DNA from: Hyphomicrobiales bacterium
GTDB taxonomy: Bacteria > Pseudomonadota > Alphaproteobacteria > Rhizobiales > Beijerinckiaceae
Assembly (NCBI GenBank): GCA_900470095.1
Contig: UBZM01000041.1
Coordinates: forward strand, 1-64,000
DNA: 64,000 nucleotides
Direction of reading: 5' to 3'
Shown one piece after another: positions 22,077 through 31,471 of the stretch (position 1 is its first letter; each line of letters opens with the position of its first letter). Below the pieces are notes generated by a model. It had not been told where the DNA came from, ran no database searches, and was given only the letters and a program-made list of their open reading frames with translations. Made by a program: the position numbers and the translations under genes.

Positions 22077-22157
22077 GAGCTCAAGGCGAGCGAGCCCCCT
22101 TGATTCCGCCGCGGAACCCGGCCATTGCCCGCCGTCTCCGGGGGGAACCAGAATCGC

Positions 22158-22733
22158 ATGTCTTCGCCAGCTGCCGACGTCACCGAAGCCGCCACCAGCG
22201 GCAGCAACAAGCGCATCGCCTTGCTCATCGCGATGCTCGCCCTGATGCTGGCCTTCTCCGAAATCGGCGGCAAGAACGCCGAACAGGAATCGATTGCCAA
22301 GAACATCGAGGCGTCGAACCTCTGGTCATTCTTCCAGGCCAAGACGATCCGCGGCACGACGCTGCGCACGGCCGTCGAGGCGATGGAGGTCGATCTTGCA
22401 GCCGCGACGGAGCCGGCCACCCGCGAGCGCATGCAGAAGCGCATCGACGGCTGGAAGCAGACCATTGCGCGCTATGATTCGGAGCCCGAGACCAATGAAG
22501 GCCGCAAGGAACTGGTCGCGCGCGCCAAGACGGCCGAGGCCGTGCGTGACATCGCAGCGGCCCGCGACGACAAATACGACATCGTCTCAGGCCTGCTTCA
22601 GATCGCGATCGTGATTTCCTCGGCCGCGATCATCACCGGCGTGACGATGCTGGCCCTCACCGGCGCCGGCCTTGGCGTGATCAGTTTCGCCCTGATGCTG
22701 CTGGCGCAGTTCGCGCCGACCGCGCTGTTCTAG
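22158..22733 (+). CDS. DUF4337 family membrane protein
   Basis: Protein of 191 residues of unknown function. Membrane segment near residues 19-35 (IALLIAMLALMLAFSEIGG), a soluble charged helical middle with NIEASNLWSFFQAKTIRGT, then two hydrophobic segments near 145-190 ending at the C-terminus. The NIEASNLWSFFQAK region is what I recognise as DUF4337. A GGGGGGAA run about ten bases upstream supports the ATG at 22158 over the TTG at 22125. Follows xerC by 81 bases; convergent with the amidase gene, leaving four bases between them. Confidence 0.8.
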   Translation: MSSPAADVTEAATSGSNKRIALLIAMLALMLAFSEIGGKNAEQESIAKNIEASNLWSFFQAKTIRGTTLRTAVEAMEVDLAAATEPATRERMQKRIDGWKQTIARYDSEPETNEGRKELVARAKTAEAVRDIAAARDDKYDIVSGLLQIAIVISSAAIITGVTMLALTGAGLGVISFALMLLAQFAPTALF

Positions 22734-22737
22734 CTCT

Positions 22738-24132
22738 TCACCCGGCCTGAGGGGGCGACGGCCATGCCACTTCGCTGCCACGCAGGGTTTCCCAGGCCCG
22801 CGCCATTCTCAGCACGCCGAGATCATCGAAGCGCTGCCCGGTGATCTGCAAGCCGATCGGCAACCCCTCGGGAGTAAGCCCGGCATGGACCGAGACCGCC
22901 GGCTGATCGGACATATTGGCCGAGACCGTAAACGCGATGTGCTCGAAAGGCCGCTCGGGGTCGTGGATGGGCGAGGCCAGCTCTGCCGCATAGGCCGGCA
23001 CGGGCGAAACCGGCGACAGCACGAAATCGAACGGTGCGCAGGCGTTCAACGCCGCATCGCGCATCGCCAGCATCTGGCTCATCCCGCGATAGACCCTTTC
23101 GCCGCTCAAGTTCCGGCCGCCCTCGGCCCAAGCGTAGATGTAGGGCAGCACCCGTCCCTGCCTGGCATCCGACAACCCGCCGATATCGACCCAGGCTCGC
23201 TGCCGCCAGAAATCATCCAGCCCATCCAGCATTTCGCGGGTCAGAAAGGGTGCAACCGGCTCGACGGTCGCGCCGGCCGCCGCGAAGGCCCTGGCCGCCG
23301 CCTCGATCACAGCCCGGGTACGCGGCTCGACGGCAAGCCCGACCCCGGCATCGAGCTGGAGTCCCAGGCGCAAGCCCTTGACGTCAAACTGCAGCGCCAG
23401 CCAGTCGATCTCCTGCGGCGGCAGGCTCATGCCGTCGCGCCTGTCCGGCCGGGATAATTCCCGCATCATCAGCGCCGCATCCGCGACCGAACGGGTCATC
23501 GGCCCGGCGACGCGGCCGTAATAGCTCGGGTCGATCGGCACGCGGCCAAAGCTGGGCTTGAGGCCGACCAGCCCGCACCAGCCGGCCGGCAGGCGGATCG
23601 AGCCTCCGATATCGGTGCCGATATGAAGCGGACCGTAGCCCGCAGCTCCCGCCGCGCCCGCGCCCGCCGAGGAGCCACCGGGATTCTTGGTCAGGTCCCA
23701 GGGGTTGCAGGCGAGCTCATGAAAGCTCGACAGTCCCGAGGAGAGCATGCCGTAATCCGGCATCGTCGTCTTGGCGAGGATGACGCAACCGGCCTCCCTC
23801 AACCGCGCCGCCGGCGGTGCGTCCGCGGCCGCCGGTTCGAGATCGCGCGCGGCCGTGCCGAGCGGCACCGGCACGCCCTTGGTCGCGATGTTCTCCTTGA
23901 TCGTCCCGGGCACCCCGTCGAGAGCCAGCGCCTCCCCCTTCCGCCAGCGCGCCTCGGAGGCCCTTGCCATCGCCCGCGCAACGTCGGGCTCATAGGCGTA
24001 GAGCGCCTTGAGCCGCGGCTCCCATGCGGCAATCCGTGCGATCACCGCCTCGGTCACCTCGACCGGCGAGAATGTCCGTGCGGCATAGCCGGCGAGAAGC
24101 TCCGTGGCGCTCAGATCGGCAAGATCGGTCAT
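22738..24132 (-). CDS. Amidase (amidase-signature family)
   Basis: Hydrolase of 464 residues that cleaves an amide bond using the Ser-cisSer-Lys triad: Lys79 in PGTIKENIA, cis-Ser154 in NPGGSSAGA and nucleophile Ser178 in DIGGSIRLPAG. Family includes aryl- and alkyl-amidases, GatA and hydantoin-route enzymes. A GatA role is unlikely, since no gatB or gatC is adjacent. It is the last gene behind a dipeptide-type importer, 20 bases after the permease, suggesting it hydrolyses the imported amide or peptide-like compound in the cytoplasm. Confidence 0.88.
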   Translation of the reverse strand: MTDLADLSATELLAGYAARTFSPVEVTEAVIARIAAWEPRLKALYAYEPDVARAMARASEARWRKGEALALDGVPGTIKENIATKGVPVPLGTAARDLEPAAADAPPAARLREAGCVILAKTTMPDYGMLSSGLSSFHELACNPWDLTKNPGGSSAGAGAAGAAGYGPLHIGTDIGGSIRLPAGWCGLVGLKPSFGRVPIDPSYYGRVAGPMTRSVADAALMMRELSRPDRRDGMSLPPQEIDWLALQFDVKGLRLGLQLDAGVGLAVEPRTRAVIEAAARAFAAAGATVEPVAPFLTREMLDGLDDFWRQRAWVDIGGLSDARQGRVLPYIYAWAEGGRNLSGERVYRGMSQMLAMRDAALNACAPFDFVLSPVSPVPAYAAELASPIHDPERPFEHIAFTVSANMSDQPAVSVHAGLTPEGLPIGLQITGQRFDDLGVLRMARAWETLRGSEVAWPSPPQAG

Positions 24133-24152
24133 CGTCTCATCCTCATCATCAC

Positions 24153-25013
24153 TCAGCGGCTTCGACGGAGGCGGGGGTCGATGGCATCGCGCAGACCGTC
24201 ACCGAGCAGATTGAAGCCGAGCACCGCGATGGCAATCGCAGCCCCGGGAAAGATCGCCAACCAGGGCTGCACCGCCATAAAGGTCTGTGCCTCGTTCAGC
24301 ATACGCCCCCAGGACGGGTTCGGCGGTTGCGTGCCGAGCCCGAGATAGGACAGCCCGGCCTCCGCCAGGATCGCCAGAGCGAACTGGATCGTCGCTTGGA
24401 CGACGATGACGCCAGCGACATTCGGCAGGACATGGCGGACGCTGATCTGCACATTGTCGAGCCCGGCGGCCCGCGCCGCCTGGATATAATCCCGCGTCCA
24501 GACCTGGATCGCCACGCCACGCGCTAAACGCGCAAAATAGGGCAGGTTCAGGATGCCGATCGCCACGATCGCGTTGAGCATGCCCGGCCCGGCGATCGCC
24601 GTGATCATGATCGCGGTCAGCACCGCTGGGAAGGCGTGGGTGAAGTCGGCCGTGCGCATGATCAGGTTGTCGAGGAACCCGTCGCGCCGGATCGCGGCCA
24701 GCAGCCCGAGCGTCGTGCCGAGCACGAGACCGAATCCGACTGCGCCGAGCCCTACCGCCAGCGAGTTGCGGGCGCCCACCATGATCATCGAGAAGACGTC
24801 GCGACCGAATTGGTCGGTCCCGAACCAGTTCGTCGCCGAAGGTGGCTTCAGGCGATTGAGGATCATCATCTGCGTGGGCGGATAGGGCGTCCAGACATAG
24901 GACAGCAGCGCCCCCGCAACGATGACCCCGGTCAGCGCGAAGCCGATCAGGAAGGAGGGGCCCGTCCACCAGCGCTTCGCCGGGACCGGGGCCGACGCGC
25001 CGGCCCGCGTCAC
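24153..25013 (-). CDS. ABC transporter permease, DppC/OppC type
   Basis: Inner-membrane permease of 286 residues with the N-terminal OppC segment before NWFGTDQFGRDVFSMIMVGARNSL, a hallmark of DppC proteins, and the EAA loop RDYIQAARAAGLDNVQISVRHVLPN. About six membrane segments. Overlaps the preceding permease gene by four bases. No ATP-binding genes (dppD/dppF type) follow; an amidase takes that place. Confidence 0.92.
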   Translation of the reverse strand: MTRAGASAPVPAKRWWTGPSFLIGFALTGVIVAGALLSYVWTPYPPTQMMILNRLKPPSATNWFGTDQFGRDVFSMIMVGARNSLAVGLGAVGFGLVLGTTLGLLAAIRRDGFLDNLIMRTADFTHAFPAVLTAIMITAIAGPGMLNAIVAIGILNLPYFARLARGVAIQVWTRDYIQAARAAGLDNVQISVRHVLPNVAGVIVVQATIQFALAILAEAGLSYLGLGTQPPNPSWGRMLNEAQTFMAVQPWLAIFPGAAIAIAVLGFNLLGDGLRDAIDPRLRRSR

Positions 25014-25957
25014 GACGCCTCCCTCAGGCGCGGGTCGATGAGCCCATAGACGAGCTCGACCGCAAAATTCACCAGGATGGCGAGACCGGCGAACAGCATT
25101 ACCAGATCCTTCACCACGATCAGGTCGTGCTGGGTGATCGACTGGAAGACGAGGCGCCCGAGTCCCGGCAGCGCAAACACATTCTCGATGATGATGGCGC
25201 CGGCGATCAGCACCGAGAATTGCAGCCCCATGATGGTAACGACCGGAATCAAGGCATTGCGCAGCGCATGCCTGACGACCGTGACCGGTTCGGCCAGCCC
25301 CTTGGCGCGAGCGGTACGGACGAAGTCCTCCTGCAGCGTGTCGAGCATCGAGGAGCGCGTCACCCTGGCCAGGATCGCCGCCTGCGGCAAGGCAAGCGCG
25401 AAGGCCGGCAGCAGCAGCGCCTTCACGGCAGCAGCCGGCCCGGCCTGCCAGCCCGGGAAGCCGCCGGCCGGAAACCAGCCGAGCCCGATCGCGAAGAGCA
25501 GCACGAGCAAAAGGCCGAACCAGAAATTCGGAACAGCGAGCCCGAGCTGCGCGAAGATCATCACGGCCGCATCGGTCGGCCGGTTATGATTGGCCGCAGC
25601 GAGCAGGCCGAGCGGAACGCCGATCGATGTGGCCAGTATGATCGCCGCCAGCGCCAAAGGCAGTGTCACCGCCATCCGCTCGCCGATCAGTTGCGCGACC
25701 GGCACGCGGTAGGTGTAGCTCAGGCCGAGATCGCCGGTCAGGATACCGGAGATCCAGGCGAGGAAACGGACCGGCGCGGGCTTGTCGAGCCCCATCTCCA
25801 GGCGCAGGGCCGCCAGCGCCTCGGGAGCCGCGTTGAGACCAAGCGTCACGGCGGCCGGATCGCCCGGCAGGACCTCGAGCGCGACGAAGATCACCAGCGC
25901 TGCGCCAAGCAGCGTGGCGACGAGCGCCACGCATCGGCGCGCCAGGAACGACAGCAC
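25010..25957 (-). CDS. ABC transporter permease, DppB/OppB type
   Basis: Permease partner of 315 residues. N-terminus MLSFLARRCVALVATLLGAALVIFVALEVLPGDPA is typical of DppB, with EAA loop DFVRTARAKGLAEPVTVVRHALRNALIPVVT and C-terminal GLIDPRLREAS. Lies three bases downstream of the binding-protein gene. Confidence 0.93.
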   Translation of the reverse strand: MLSFLARRCVALVATLLGAALVIFVALEVLPGDPAAVTLGLNAAPEALAALRLEMGLDKPAPVRFLAWISGILTGDLGLSYTYRVPVAQLIGERMAVTLPLALAAIILATSIGVPLGLLAAANHNRPTDAAVMIFAQLGLAVPNFWFGLLLVLLFAIGLGWFPAGGFPGWQAGPAAAVKALLLPAFALALPQAAILARVTRSSMLDTLQEDFVRTARAKGLAEPVTVVRHALRNALIPVVTIMGLQFSVLIAGAIIIENVFALPGLGRLVFQSITQHDLIVVKDLVMLFAGLAILVNFAVELVYGLIDPRLREAS

Positions 25958-25960
25958 GAC

Positions 25961-27451
25961 CTAGCGCCAGCGCACCTCGGCGAGCGGCGTGATCGGGAGC
26001 GGCCAATCGGTCCACATCCCGTCCAGCCCGGCCGCCGTCACGGTGATCTTCGGCAGGATGAAAAGGAAGCCGTTGACCGCATCGCGCGCCAGGATGCGCT
26101 GAGCTTGCCTGTACATCTCATTGCGCTGGCCCTCGTCGAGGGTGACGTCGATCTTCGCCATCAGCGCCTTGAACTCGGGATTCTTGTACTGGAAATAATA
26201 GTCGTCCCGGGCATAGATATTGATGTCGAGTGGTTCGGTATGGGCGATCACACTCAGGTCGAAATCCTTGCCGCGGAAGACGCGCTCCAGCCATTGCGGG
26301 AATTCGAGCGGCTCGATCGAGGCGTTGATGCCGATCTGCGCCAGCAATGCGGCGATGATCTCGCCGGAACGCCGGGCATAGGTCGGCGGCGGCAGTTTCA
26401 GCGTGCAGGAGAAACCGTTCGGGAAGCCGGCTGCGGCGAGTAGCGCCTTGGCCTTCGGGATATCGACCGGGTAGGTGGCGGTCAGGTCGATATAGGCCGG
26501 GTGCAGCGGCGAGAAATGGCTGCCGATCAGGTCGACGTCGAAGCCGTAGACCCCGAGCGCGATCGTCTTGCGGTCGAGCACATGGGCAATCGCCTGACGC
26601 ACGCGCAGATCGTTGAACGGCGCCTTGGCATTGTTGATGGCGAGGATGACTTCACCCTCCGTCTTGCCGAAGCTGACCTTGAGCTTGGGATCGGCCTTGA
26701 GCTGCGGCACGGCTTCAGGGGCCGACAGATTGGTCTGCGCGTGGACATCCCCGGCCCGCAGCGCGGCGACCTGCGCCTGCGGATCGGCAATGAAACGGAA
26801 GGTCGCCTTGGCGAGCGTCGGCTTCTCCCCCCAATAGCCGTCGAAGCGTTCGAACTCGAGCCTGTCGCCACGATTCCAGCGCACGAACTTGAACGGGCCG
26901 GTGCCGATCGGATTGGTCTTGTTGTTGGCGGCGCTCGCTGGCGCGACGATCACCGCATCGCCCCATGCGAGCCCATAGAGGAAAGTCGCCGTCGGCTGTT
27001 TCAGCCTGATGACCACGGTCCCCGGATCCGGCGTCGTGATCTCCGTGATCGGCGTGAACAGCTGGCGCTGGGCGTTGGTCGATTCCGGCGCCACGGCCCG
27101 CTCAAACGAGAACCTGACCTGTTCGGAGCTGAATGGGGTACCGTCATGGAATGTCGCGCCCCTCCGCAGCTTGAAGCTGTAGGTGACATTGTCGGGCGCG
27201 ATCTCCCAGCTTTCGGCGAGGCAGGGCACGATCTTGCCGGTCCGGTCCATCTTGACCAGACCTTCGAAGATGTTCTGCAAGGTGACCTCGCGGATCGCCT
27301 GCGCCGCGCCCGAGGTCGGGTCGAGCGTCGGCGGTTCCAACGTCATCGCAATGATGACGCTGTCCTTGGCTTGCGCCAGAGCAACGAGGGGCAACTGGGC
27401 CGCGAGCGCGGCTGCGCCTGCTCCGGCAAGAAGGTCACGCCGCGTCGTCAT
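25961..27451 (-). CDS. ABC substrate-binding protein, DppA/OppA type (family 5)
   Basis: Periplasmic binding protein of 496 residues. Starts MTTRRDLLAGAGAAALA, a twin-arginine-like signal ending near ALAQA, then IIAMTLEPPTLDPTSGAAQAIREVTLQNIFEGL, the SBP_bac_5 opening motif. The frame is open upstream to 27664, but GGGAG about ten bases before the ATG at 27451 and the signal peptide fix the start. Family ligands include di- and oligopeptides, nickel chelates, glutathione and opines; the linked amidase suggests an amide. Confidence 0.9.
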   Translation of the reverse strand: MTTRRDLLAGAGAAALAAQLPLVALAQAKDSVIIAMTLEPPTLDPTSGAAQAIREVTLQNIFEGLVKMDRTGKIVPCLAESWEIAPDNVTYSFKLRRGATFHDGTPFSSEQVRFSFERAVAPESTNAQRQLFTPITEITTPDPGTVVIRLKQPTATFLYGLAWGDAVIVAPASAANNKTNPIGTGPFKFVRWNRGDRLEFERFDGYWGEKPTLAKATFRFIADPQAQVAALRAGDVHAQTNLSAPEAVPQLKADPKLKVSFGKTEGEVILAINNAKAPFNDLRVRQAIAHVLDRKTIALGVYGFDVDLIGSHFSPLHPAYIDLTATYPVDIPKAKALLAAAGFPNGFSCTLKLPPPTYARRSGEIIAALLAQIGINASIEPLEFPQWLERVFRGKDFDLSVIAHTEPLDINIYARDDYYFQYKNPEFKALMAKIDVTLDEGQRNEMYRQAQRILARDAVNGFLFILPKITVTAAGLDGMWTDWPLPITPLAEVRWR

Positions 27452-27548
27452 CAGCCACTCCCATGCATGTCGCGGCGCAAGATGGCGCGGGAGATGGGCC
27501 CGGCGCAAGACGGCTCTTCCGTTTCGTCCACGCGACAGATCGATCGCG

Positions 27549-28289
27549 TCAGACGAAGTAATCCGGGTGCTTTGCCTGAAGATGCACGAGATCGGGCAGG
27601 AGCGTGCCGAGATGTGTGCGCATCGCCGCAGCCGCCTCGGTGGTGCGGCCCTTGCGGATGGCATCGACGATCGACAGGTGCTCGCGGATCACCATCGCCA
27701 TGCGCCCAGGCACAGGCAGGGTCATGCGCCGGCAGCGGTCGATCTGGCTTTTCGCCGCCTGTGCGATTTTCCAGATACCCGGATACCCGGCGGCATCGGC
27801 CAGCGTCTCGTGAAACGCCTCGTCCGCGAGATGGAAATTCTCCTGGTCGCCGATGTCAAAGGCTTCGTGCAGGCGCGCGATCGTGGCATCAAGACGGGTA
27901 ATGGCCTCCGGCGTCGCGATGCGGGCAAGCAGTTCCACGGTCGCACATTCCAGTGCCTGCCGGATGAAGACCGCTTCGGGAATAGCCCCCGTCGGGATGC
28001 GCGCAACGAAGGTCCCCGCCTGCGGGAAAATCTCGACCAGCCCCTCTTCCTTGAGACGGATCAGCGCTTCGCGGACCGGGGTGCGACTGACACCGAAGCG
28101 CGCTGTGAGCTCCTTCTCGGAGAGCGGCACGCCGGGCCTCAGCTCCATGGCGAGAATGGCGCGTCGGAGATCGTCCTGAACCAGCGAAGCGGCCGTCGAG
28201 CGCCCGGCCGGTGCCACGGCCCGCCCCAGCGGGCGTCGCTCGCGCCGATGATCCGCGCCATGGCCGCGGCCGCCTGCGAACTCGCTCAT
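27549..28289 (-). CDS. GntR-family regulator (FadR/FCD subfamily)
   Basis: About 246 residues: an N-terminal winged helix (DDLRRAILAMELRPGVPLSEKELTARFGVSRTPVREALIRLKEEGL) followed by an all-helical FCD effector domain whose metal-binding residues lie in the FHLADEAFHETLADAAG and IREHLSIVDAIRKG stretches. An ATG at 28382 would start inside an AT-rich palindrome and add a non-conserved leader; I prefer 28289. It is upstream of the dipeptide-type importer on the same strand and divergent from the uronate operon, so it could control either. UxuR/ExuR-type uronate regulators belong to this subfamily, which favours the uronate operon. Confidence 0.87.
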   Translation of the reverse strand: MSEFAGGRGHGADHRRERRPLGRAVAPAGRSTAASLVQDDLRRAILAMELRPGVPLSEKELTARFGVSRTPVREALIRLKEEGLVEIFPQAGTFVARIPTGAIPEAVFIRQALECATVELLARIATPEAITRLDATIARLHEAFDIGDQENFHLADEAFHETLADAAGYPGIWKIAQAAKSQIDRCRRMTLPVPGRMAMVIREHLSIVDAIRKGRTTEAAAAMRTHLGTLLPDLVHLQAKHPDYFV

Positions 28290-28380
28290 CGTCCGGTCCC
28301 AGCCACCTACGTCTCCCGAACGCTCCGGGCCGAGCCTGAAAGCGTCATCGCCCTCAGCCACTACCACAATCGCCTTTGAC

Positions 28381-28401
28381 ATACTAGTATATTAGTATAT
28401 T
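28381..28401. promoter_or_regulatory. Candidate GntR operator in the gntR-uxaC divergent promoter
   Basis: An abruptly AT-only island in GC-rich DNA: the perfect 10-bp palindrome ATACTAGTAT at 28381-28390 followed by a TAGTATAT repetition. Palindromes centred on short T/A steps with GT..AC arms are usual for FCD-type GntR proteins. It lies between the regulator and uxaC, about 55 bases upstream of the uxaC start, well placed to control both. Binding is inference. Confidence 0.5.
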
Positions 28402-28455
28402 GATCCACTATGCTTCTCGCCCGTATAGTCGCGGGCCTATCGGGACAGATTGCTG

Positions 28456-29859
28456 ATGTTGCTGCATGATGATCGCCTGTTTCCTGCCGATCCGGTGACG
28501 CGAGGCATCGCGCGCCGTCTCTATGCCGGGATCCGCGATCTCCCGATCATCTCGCCACATGGCCATACCGACCCGCGCTGGTTCGCCGAGGACAAGCCGT
28601 TTCCGGATCCGGCGACGCTGCTGGTCAAGCCAGACCACTACATCTTCCGAATGCTCTACTCGCAAGGGGTTCGACTCGAGCAGCTCGGCATCGCCCGTAA
28701 GGATGGTGGCCCGGTCGAGACCGATCCGCGCGCGATCTGGCGGCTTTTCGCCAGCCATTGGCGGCTGTTCCGCGGCACGCCGACGCGGCTCTGGTTCGAG
28801 CATGCCCTGTCCGGCGTCTTCGGCATCAATGAGCGCCTGAGCCCGGAGAATGCCGATCGCATCTACGACCGCATCGCCGAGAAGCTGGAGCAGCCGGAGT
28901 TTCGTCCCCGCGCGCTGTTCGAGCGCTTCAAGATCGAGGCCATCGCGACCACCGAAGGCGCACTCGATGACCTGAAATGGCACGACATGATCCGGGAATC
29001 GGGCTGGGGCGGCAAGGTCATCACAGCCTATCGCCCAGACAGTGTCGTCGATCCCGAATTCGAGGGCTTCAAGGACAATCTCGCACAGTTCGGCGAGCTG
29101 ACCGGTGAAGATGTCACCAGCTGGACCGGCTATCTCGCGGCCCACCGCGCTCGCCGGGCCTATTTCAAGCAGCGCGGCGCAACCTCCTCGGACCATGGCC
29201 ACGCCACCGCGCGCACCGCAAACCTCTCGCAGGCCGAAAGCGAAAAAGTCTTCGCCAAGATCCTGAAGGGCAAATTCTCGGCCGAGGATGCCGACCTGTT
29301 CCGCGGTCAGATGCTCACCGAGATGGCGAAGATGAGCCTCGACGACGGATTCGTCCTGCAGATCCACCCCGGCTCCGTCCGCAACCATAACCCGACGCTG
29401 TTCGAAACCTTCGGCCGCGATATGGGCTGCGACATCCCCCGCGGCGTGGATTACGTCTCTGCACTGAAGCCGCTGCTCGATGCGGTGGGCAATGAACCCA
29501 ACCTGACGGTCATCGCCTTCACCCTCGACGAGACCGTCTATTCCCGCGAACTCGCGCCGCTCGCTGGACATTATCCCGCTTTGAAGCTCGGACCCGGCTG
29601 GTGGTTTCTCGATGCGCCGGAAGCCATGCTGCGCTTCCGTGAACTCACGACGGAGACGGCCGGCTTCTACAACACCGTCGGCTTCAACGACGACACACGC
29701 GCTTATCTCTCGATTCCGGCCCGTCACGACGTCGCTCGCCGCTGCGACTGCACCTACCTCGCCAAGCTCGTTGCCGAGCATCGCCTCGGCGAGGACGAGG
29801 CAGCGGAAGTCGCCTACGACCTCGCCTATCGCCTGGCCAAGGAGGCCTATCGCCTGTGA
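28456..29859 (+). CDS. uxaC: Glucuronate (uronate) isomerase
   Basis: Interconverts D-glucuronate with D-fructuronate and D-galacturonate with D-tagaturonate; 467 residues, the normal size. The metal-binding HxH is in ISPHGHTDPRWFA (His35, His37); further family blocks are YIFRMLYSQGV, RALFERFKIEAIATTEGALDDLKWH and GPGWWFLDAPEAMLRFRE. Start at ATG 28456; a TTG six bases earlier is possible. First gene of the uronate operon, ending in a four-base GTGA overlap with kduI. Confidence 0.95.
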   Translation: MLLHDDRLFPADPVTRGIARRLYAGIRDLPIISPHGHTDPRWFAEDKPFPDPATLLVKPDHYIFRMLYSQGVRLEQLGIARKDGGPVETDPRAIWRLFASHWRLFRGTPTRLWFEHALSGVFGINERLSPENADRIYDRIAEKLEQPEFRPRALFERFKIEAIATTEGALDDLKWHDMIRESGWGGKVITAYRPDSVVDPEFEGFKDNLAQFGELTGEDVTSWTGYLAAHRARRAYFKQRGATSSDHGHATARTANLSQAESEKVFAKILKGKFSAEDADLFRGQMLTEMAKMSLDDGFVLQIHPGSVRNHNPTLFETFGRDMGCDIPRGVDYVSALKPLLDAVGNEPNLTVIAFTLDETVYSRELAPLAGHYPALKLGPGWWFLDAPEAMLRFRELTTETAGFYNTVGFNDDTRAYLSIPARHDVARRCDCTYLAKLVAEHRLGEDEAAEVAYDLAYRLAKEAYRL

Positions 29860-30707
29860 CCAGCGCAGCGAGCTCGATCGACGAACGCCAGGCCGCGCAT
29901 CCCCGCGATGTGAAGCGCTACGACACCGAGGCGCTGCGCCAGGATTTCCTGGTCGAGCGCATCTTCGTGCCGGGCGAGCTGACCCGGACCTACAGTCATT
30001 ACGACCGCATGATCGTCGGCGGCGCGACCCCGGTGAGCCAGCCGCTGACGCTCGATCCCTTCGCCCCGACCGGTACGCCCTTCTTCCTGGCGCGCCGCGA
30101 ACTCGGCGTGATCAATATCGGTGGCGCGGGCACTGTCACCGTCGACGGCAAGACGTTCGAGCTGCCGAACCTCGACGCGCTCTATGTCGGACTGGGCGCG
30201 AAGGAGGTCAGCTTCTCCAGCGCCGACCCGGCCAACCCCGCCAAGTTCTATCTGACCAGCCCCCCCGCCCATCGCGAGGCACCCCATCAGCTCATCCGCC
30301 AGTCTGATGCCAACACGCTGCATCTGGGCTCGGCCGAGACCTCGAACAAGCGCACCATCCGGCAATACATCATGCCGAACACCACGGGTACCAACCAGCT
30401 CGTCATGGGCATGACGGCGCTCGAGCCCGGCTCGGTCTGGAACTCCATGCCCTGCCACACCCATACGCGGCGGATGGAAGCCTATCTCTATTTCAACCTC
30501 GATCCAGCCCATCGCGTCTTCCATTTCATGGGCGAGCCGACCGAAACCCGGCATCTGCTCGTTGCCAACGAGCAAGCCGTGATCTCGCCGAACTGGTCGA
30601 TCCATTGCGGCTGCGGCACCTCGAACTACGCCTTCGTCTGGGCCATGGCCGGCGACAACGTCGAGTTCACCGACATGGACGCCGCGCCCGTCGAGATGCT
30701 GCGCTGA
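29856..30707 (+). CDS. kduI: 5-dehydro-4-deoxy-D-glucuronate isomerase
   Basis: Zinc cupin enzyme converting 4-deoxy-L-threo-5-hexosulose uronate (from unsaturated uronates of pectin or glycosaminoglycans) to 3-deoxy-D-glycero-2,5-hexodiulosonate. 283 residues. Metal ligands visible as His201, His203 and Glu208 in CHTHTRRMEAY and His250 in WSIHCGCGTSNY, each five positions later than in E. coli KduI. GTG start overlapping the uxaC stop; its own stop shares one base with the kduD ATG. Confidence 0.96.
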   Translation: MTSAASSIDERQAAHPRDVKRYDTEALRQDFLVERIFVPGELTRTYSHYDRMIVGGATPVSQPLTLDPFAPTGTPFFLARRELGVINIGGAGTVTVDGKTFELPNLDALYVGLGAKEVSFSSADPANPAKFYLTSPPAHREAPHQLIRQSDANTLHLGSAETSNKRTIRQYIMPNTTGTNQLVMGMTALEPGSVWNSMPCHTHTRRMEAYLYFNLDPAHRVFHFMGEPTETRHLLVANEQAVISPNWSIHCGCGTSNYAFVWAMAGDNVEFTDMDAAPVEMLR

Positions 30708-31471
30708 TGACTGCGCGTGCGCCCTTCGATCTCGTCGGGCGCACGGCGCTCGTCACCGGCGCCAATACCGGCATCGGCCAGGGCATTGCGCTGGCGCTGG
30801 CCGAGGCCGGAGCCACGGTCGTCGCCGCCGGCCGCTCGTCCATGGCCGAGACAGTGGCAAAGATCACCAATGCCGGCGGACGCTGCCTGCCGCTCGTCGT
30901 CGATCTGCAGCAATCCGGGATCGCAGCCGAAATCGTCGCCAGAGCCACCGAAGCCGCCGGCCCGCTCGATATCCTCGTCAACAATGCCGGCATCATCCGC
31001 CGCGCCGATGCCCTCGACTTCAGCGAGAACGACTGGGACGAGGTCATGAACGTGAACCTCAAGGCGAGCTTCTTCCTGTCCCAGGCCTTTGCGAAGGCAG
31101 CCCTCGCGGGCAGACGGACCGGGCGCATCATCAACATCGCCTCGCTGCTCTCCTTCCAGGGCGGCATCCGCGTCGCCTCCTATACCGCGAGCAAAAGCGG
31201 GCTTGCCGGCCTGACCCGGCTGCTGGCCTGCGAATGGGCGGGCAAGGGCATCAATGTGAACGCGATCGCGCCCGGCTATATCGAGAGCAACAACACGCAG
31301 GCCCTGCGCGAGGATGCCGATCGCAACGCCGCCATCCTCGCCCGCATCCCGGCTGGCCGCTGGGGCAAGCCCTCGGATATCGGCGGCGCCGCCGTCTTCC
31401 TCGCGAGCGACGCAGCGGCTTACGTGCATGGTGCAATCATTCCCGTCGATGGAGGCTGGCTGGCGCGATGA
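30707..31471 (+). CDS. kduD: 2-dehydro-3-deoxy-D-gluconate 5-dehydrogenase (SDR)
   Basis: Short-chain dehydrogenase of 254 residues reducing 2,5-diketo-3-deoxygluconate to 2-keto-3-deoxygluconate with NAD(P)H, the step after KduI. Cofactor motif TGANTGIG at 17-24, NNAG in DILVNNAGIIRR, catalytic Tyr159/Lys163 in YTASK. Assignment to KduD rather than a generic SDR rests on its place between kduI and kdgF plus the NAIAPGYIESNNTQALREDADRN region. Overlaps the next gene by four bases. Confidence 0.92.
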   Translation: MTARAPFDLVGRTALVTGANTGIGQGIALALAEAGATVVAAGRSSMAETVAKITNAGGRCLPLVVDLQQSGIAAEIVARATEAAGPLDILVNNAGIIRRADALDFSENDWDEVMNVNLKASFFLSQAFAKAALAGRRTGRIINIASLLSFQGGIRVASYTASKSGLAGLTRLLACEWAGKGINVNAIAPGYIESNNTQALREDADRNAAILARIPAGRWGKPSDIGGAAVFLASDAAAYVHGAIIPVDGGWLAR

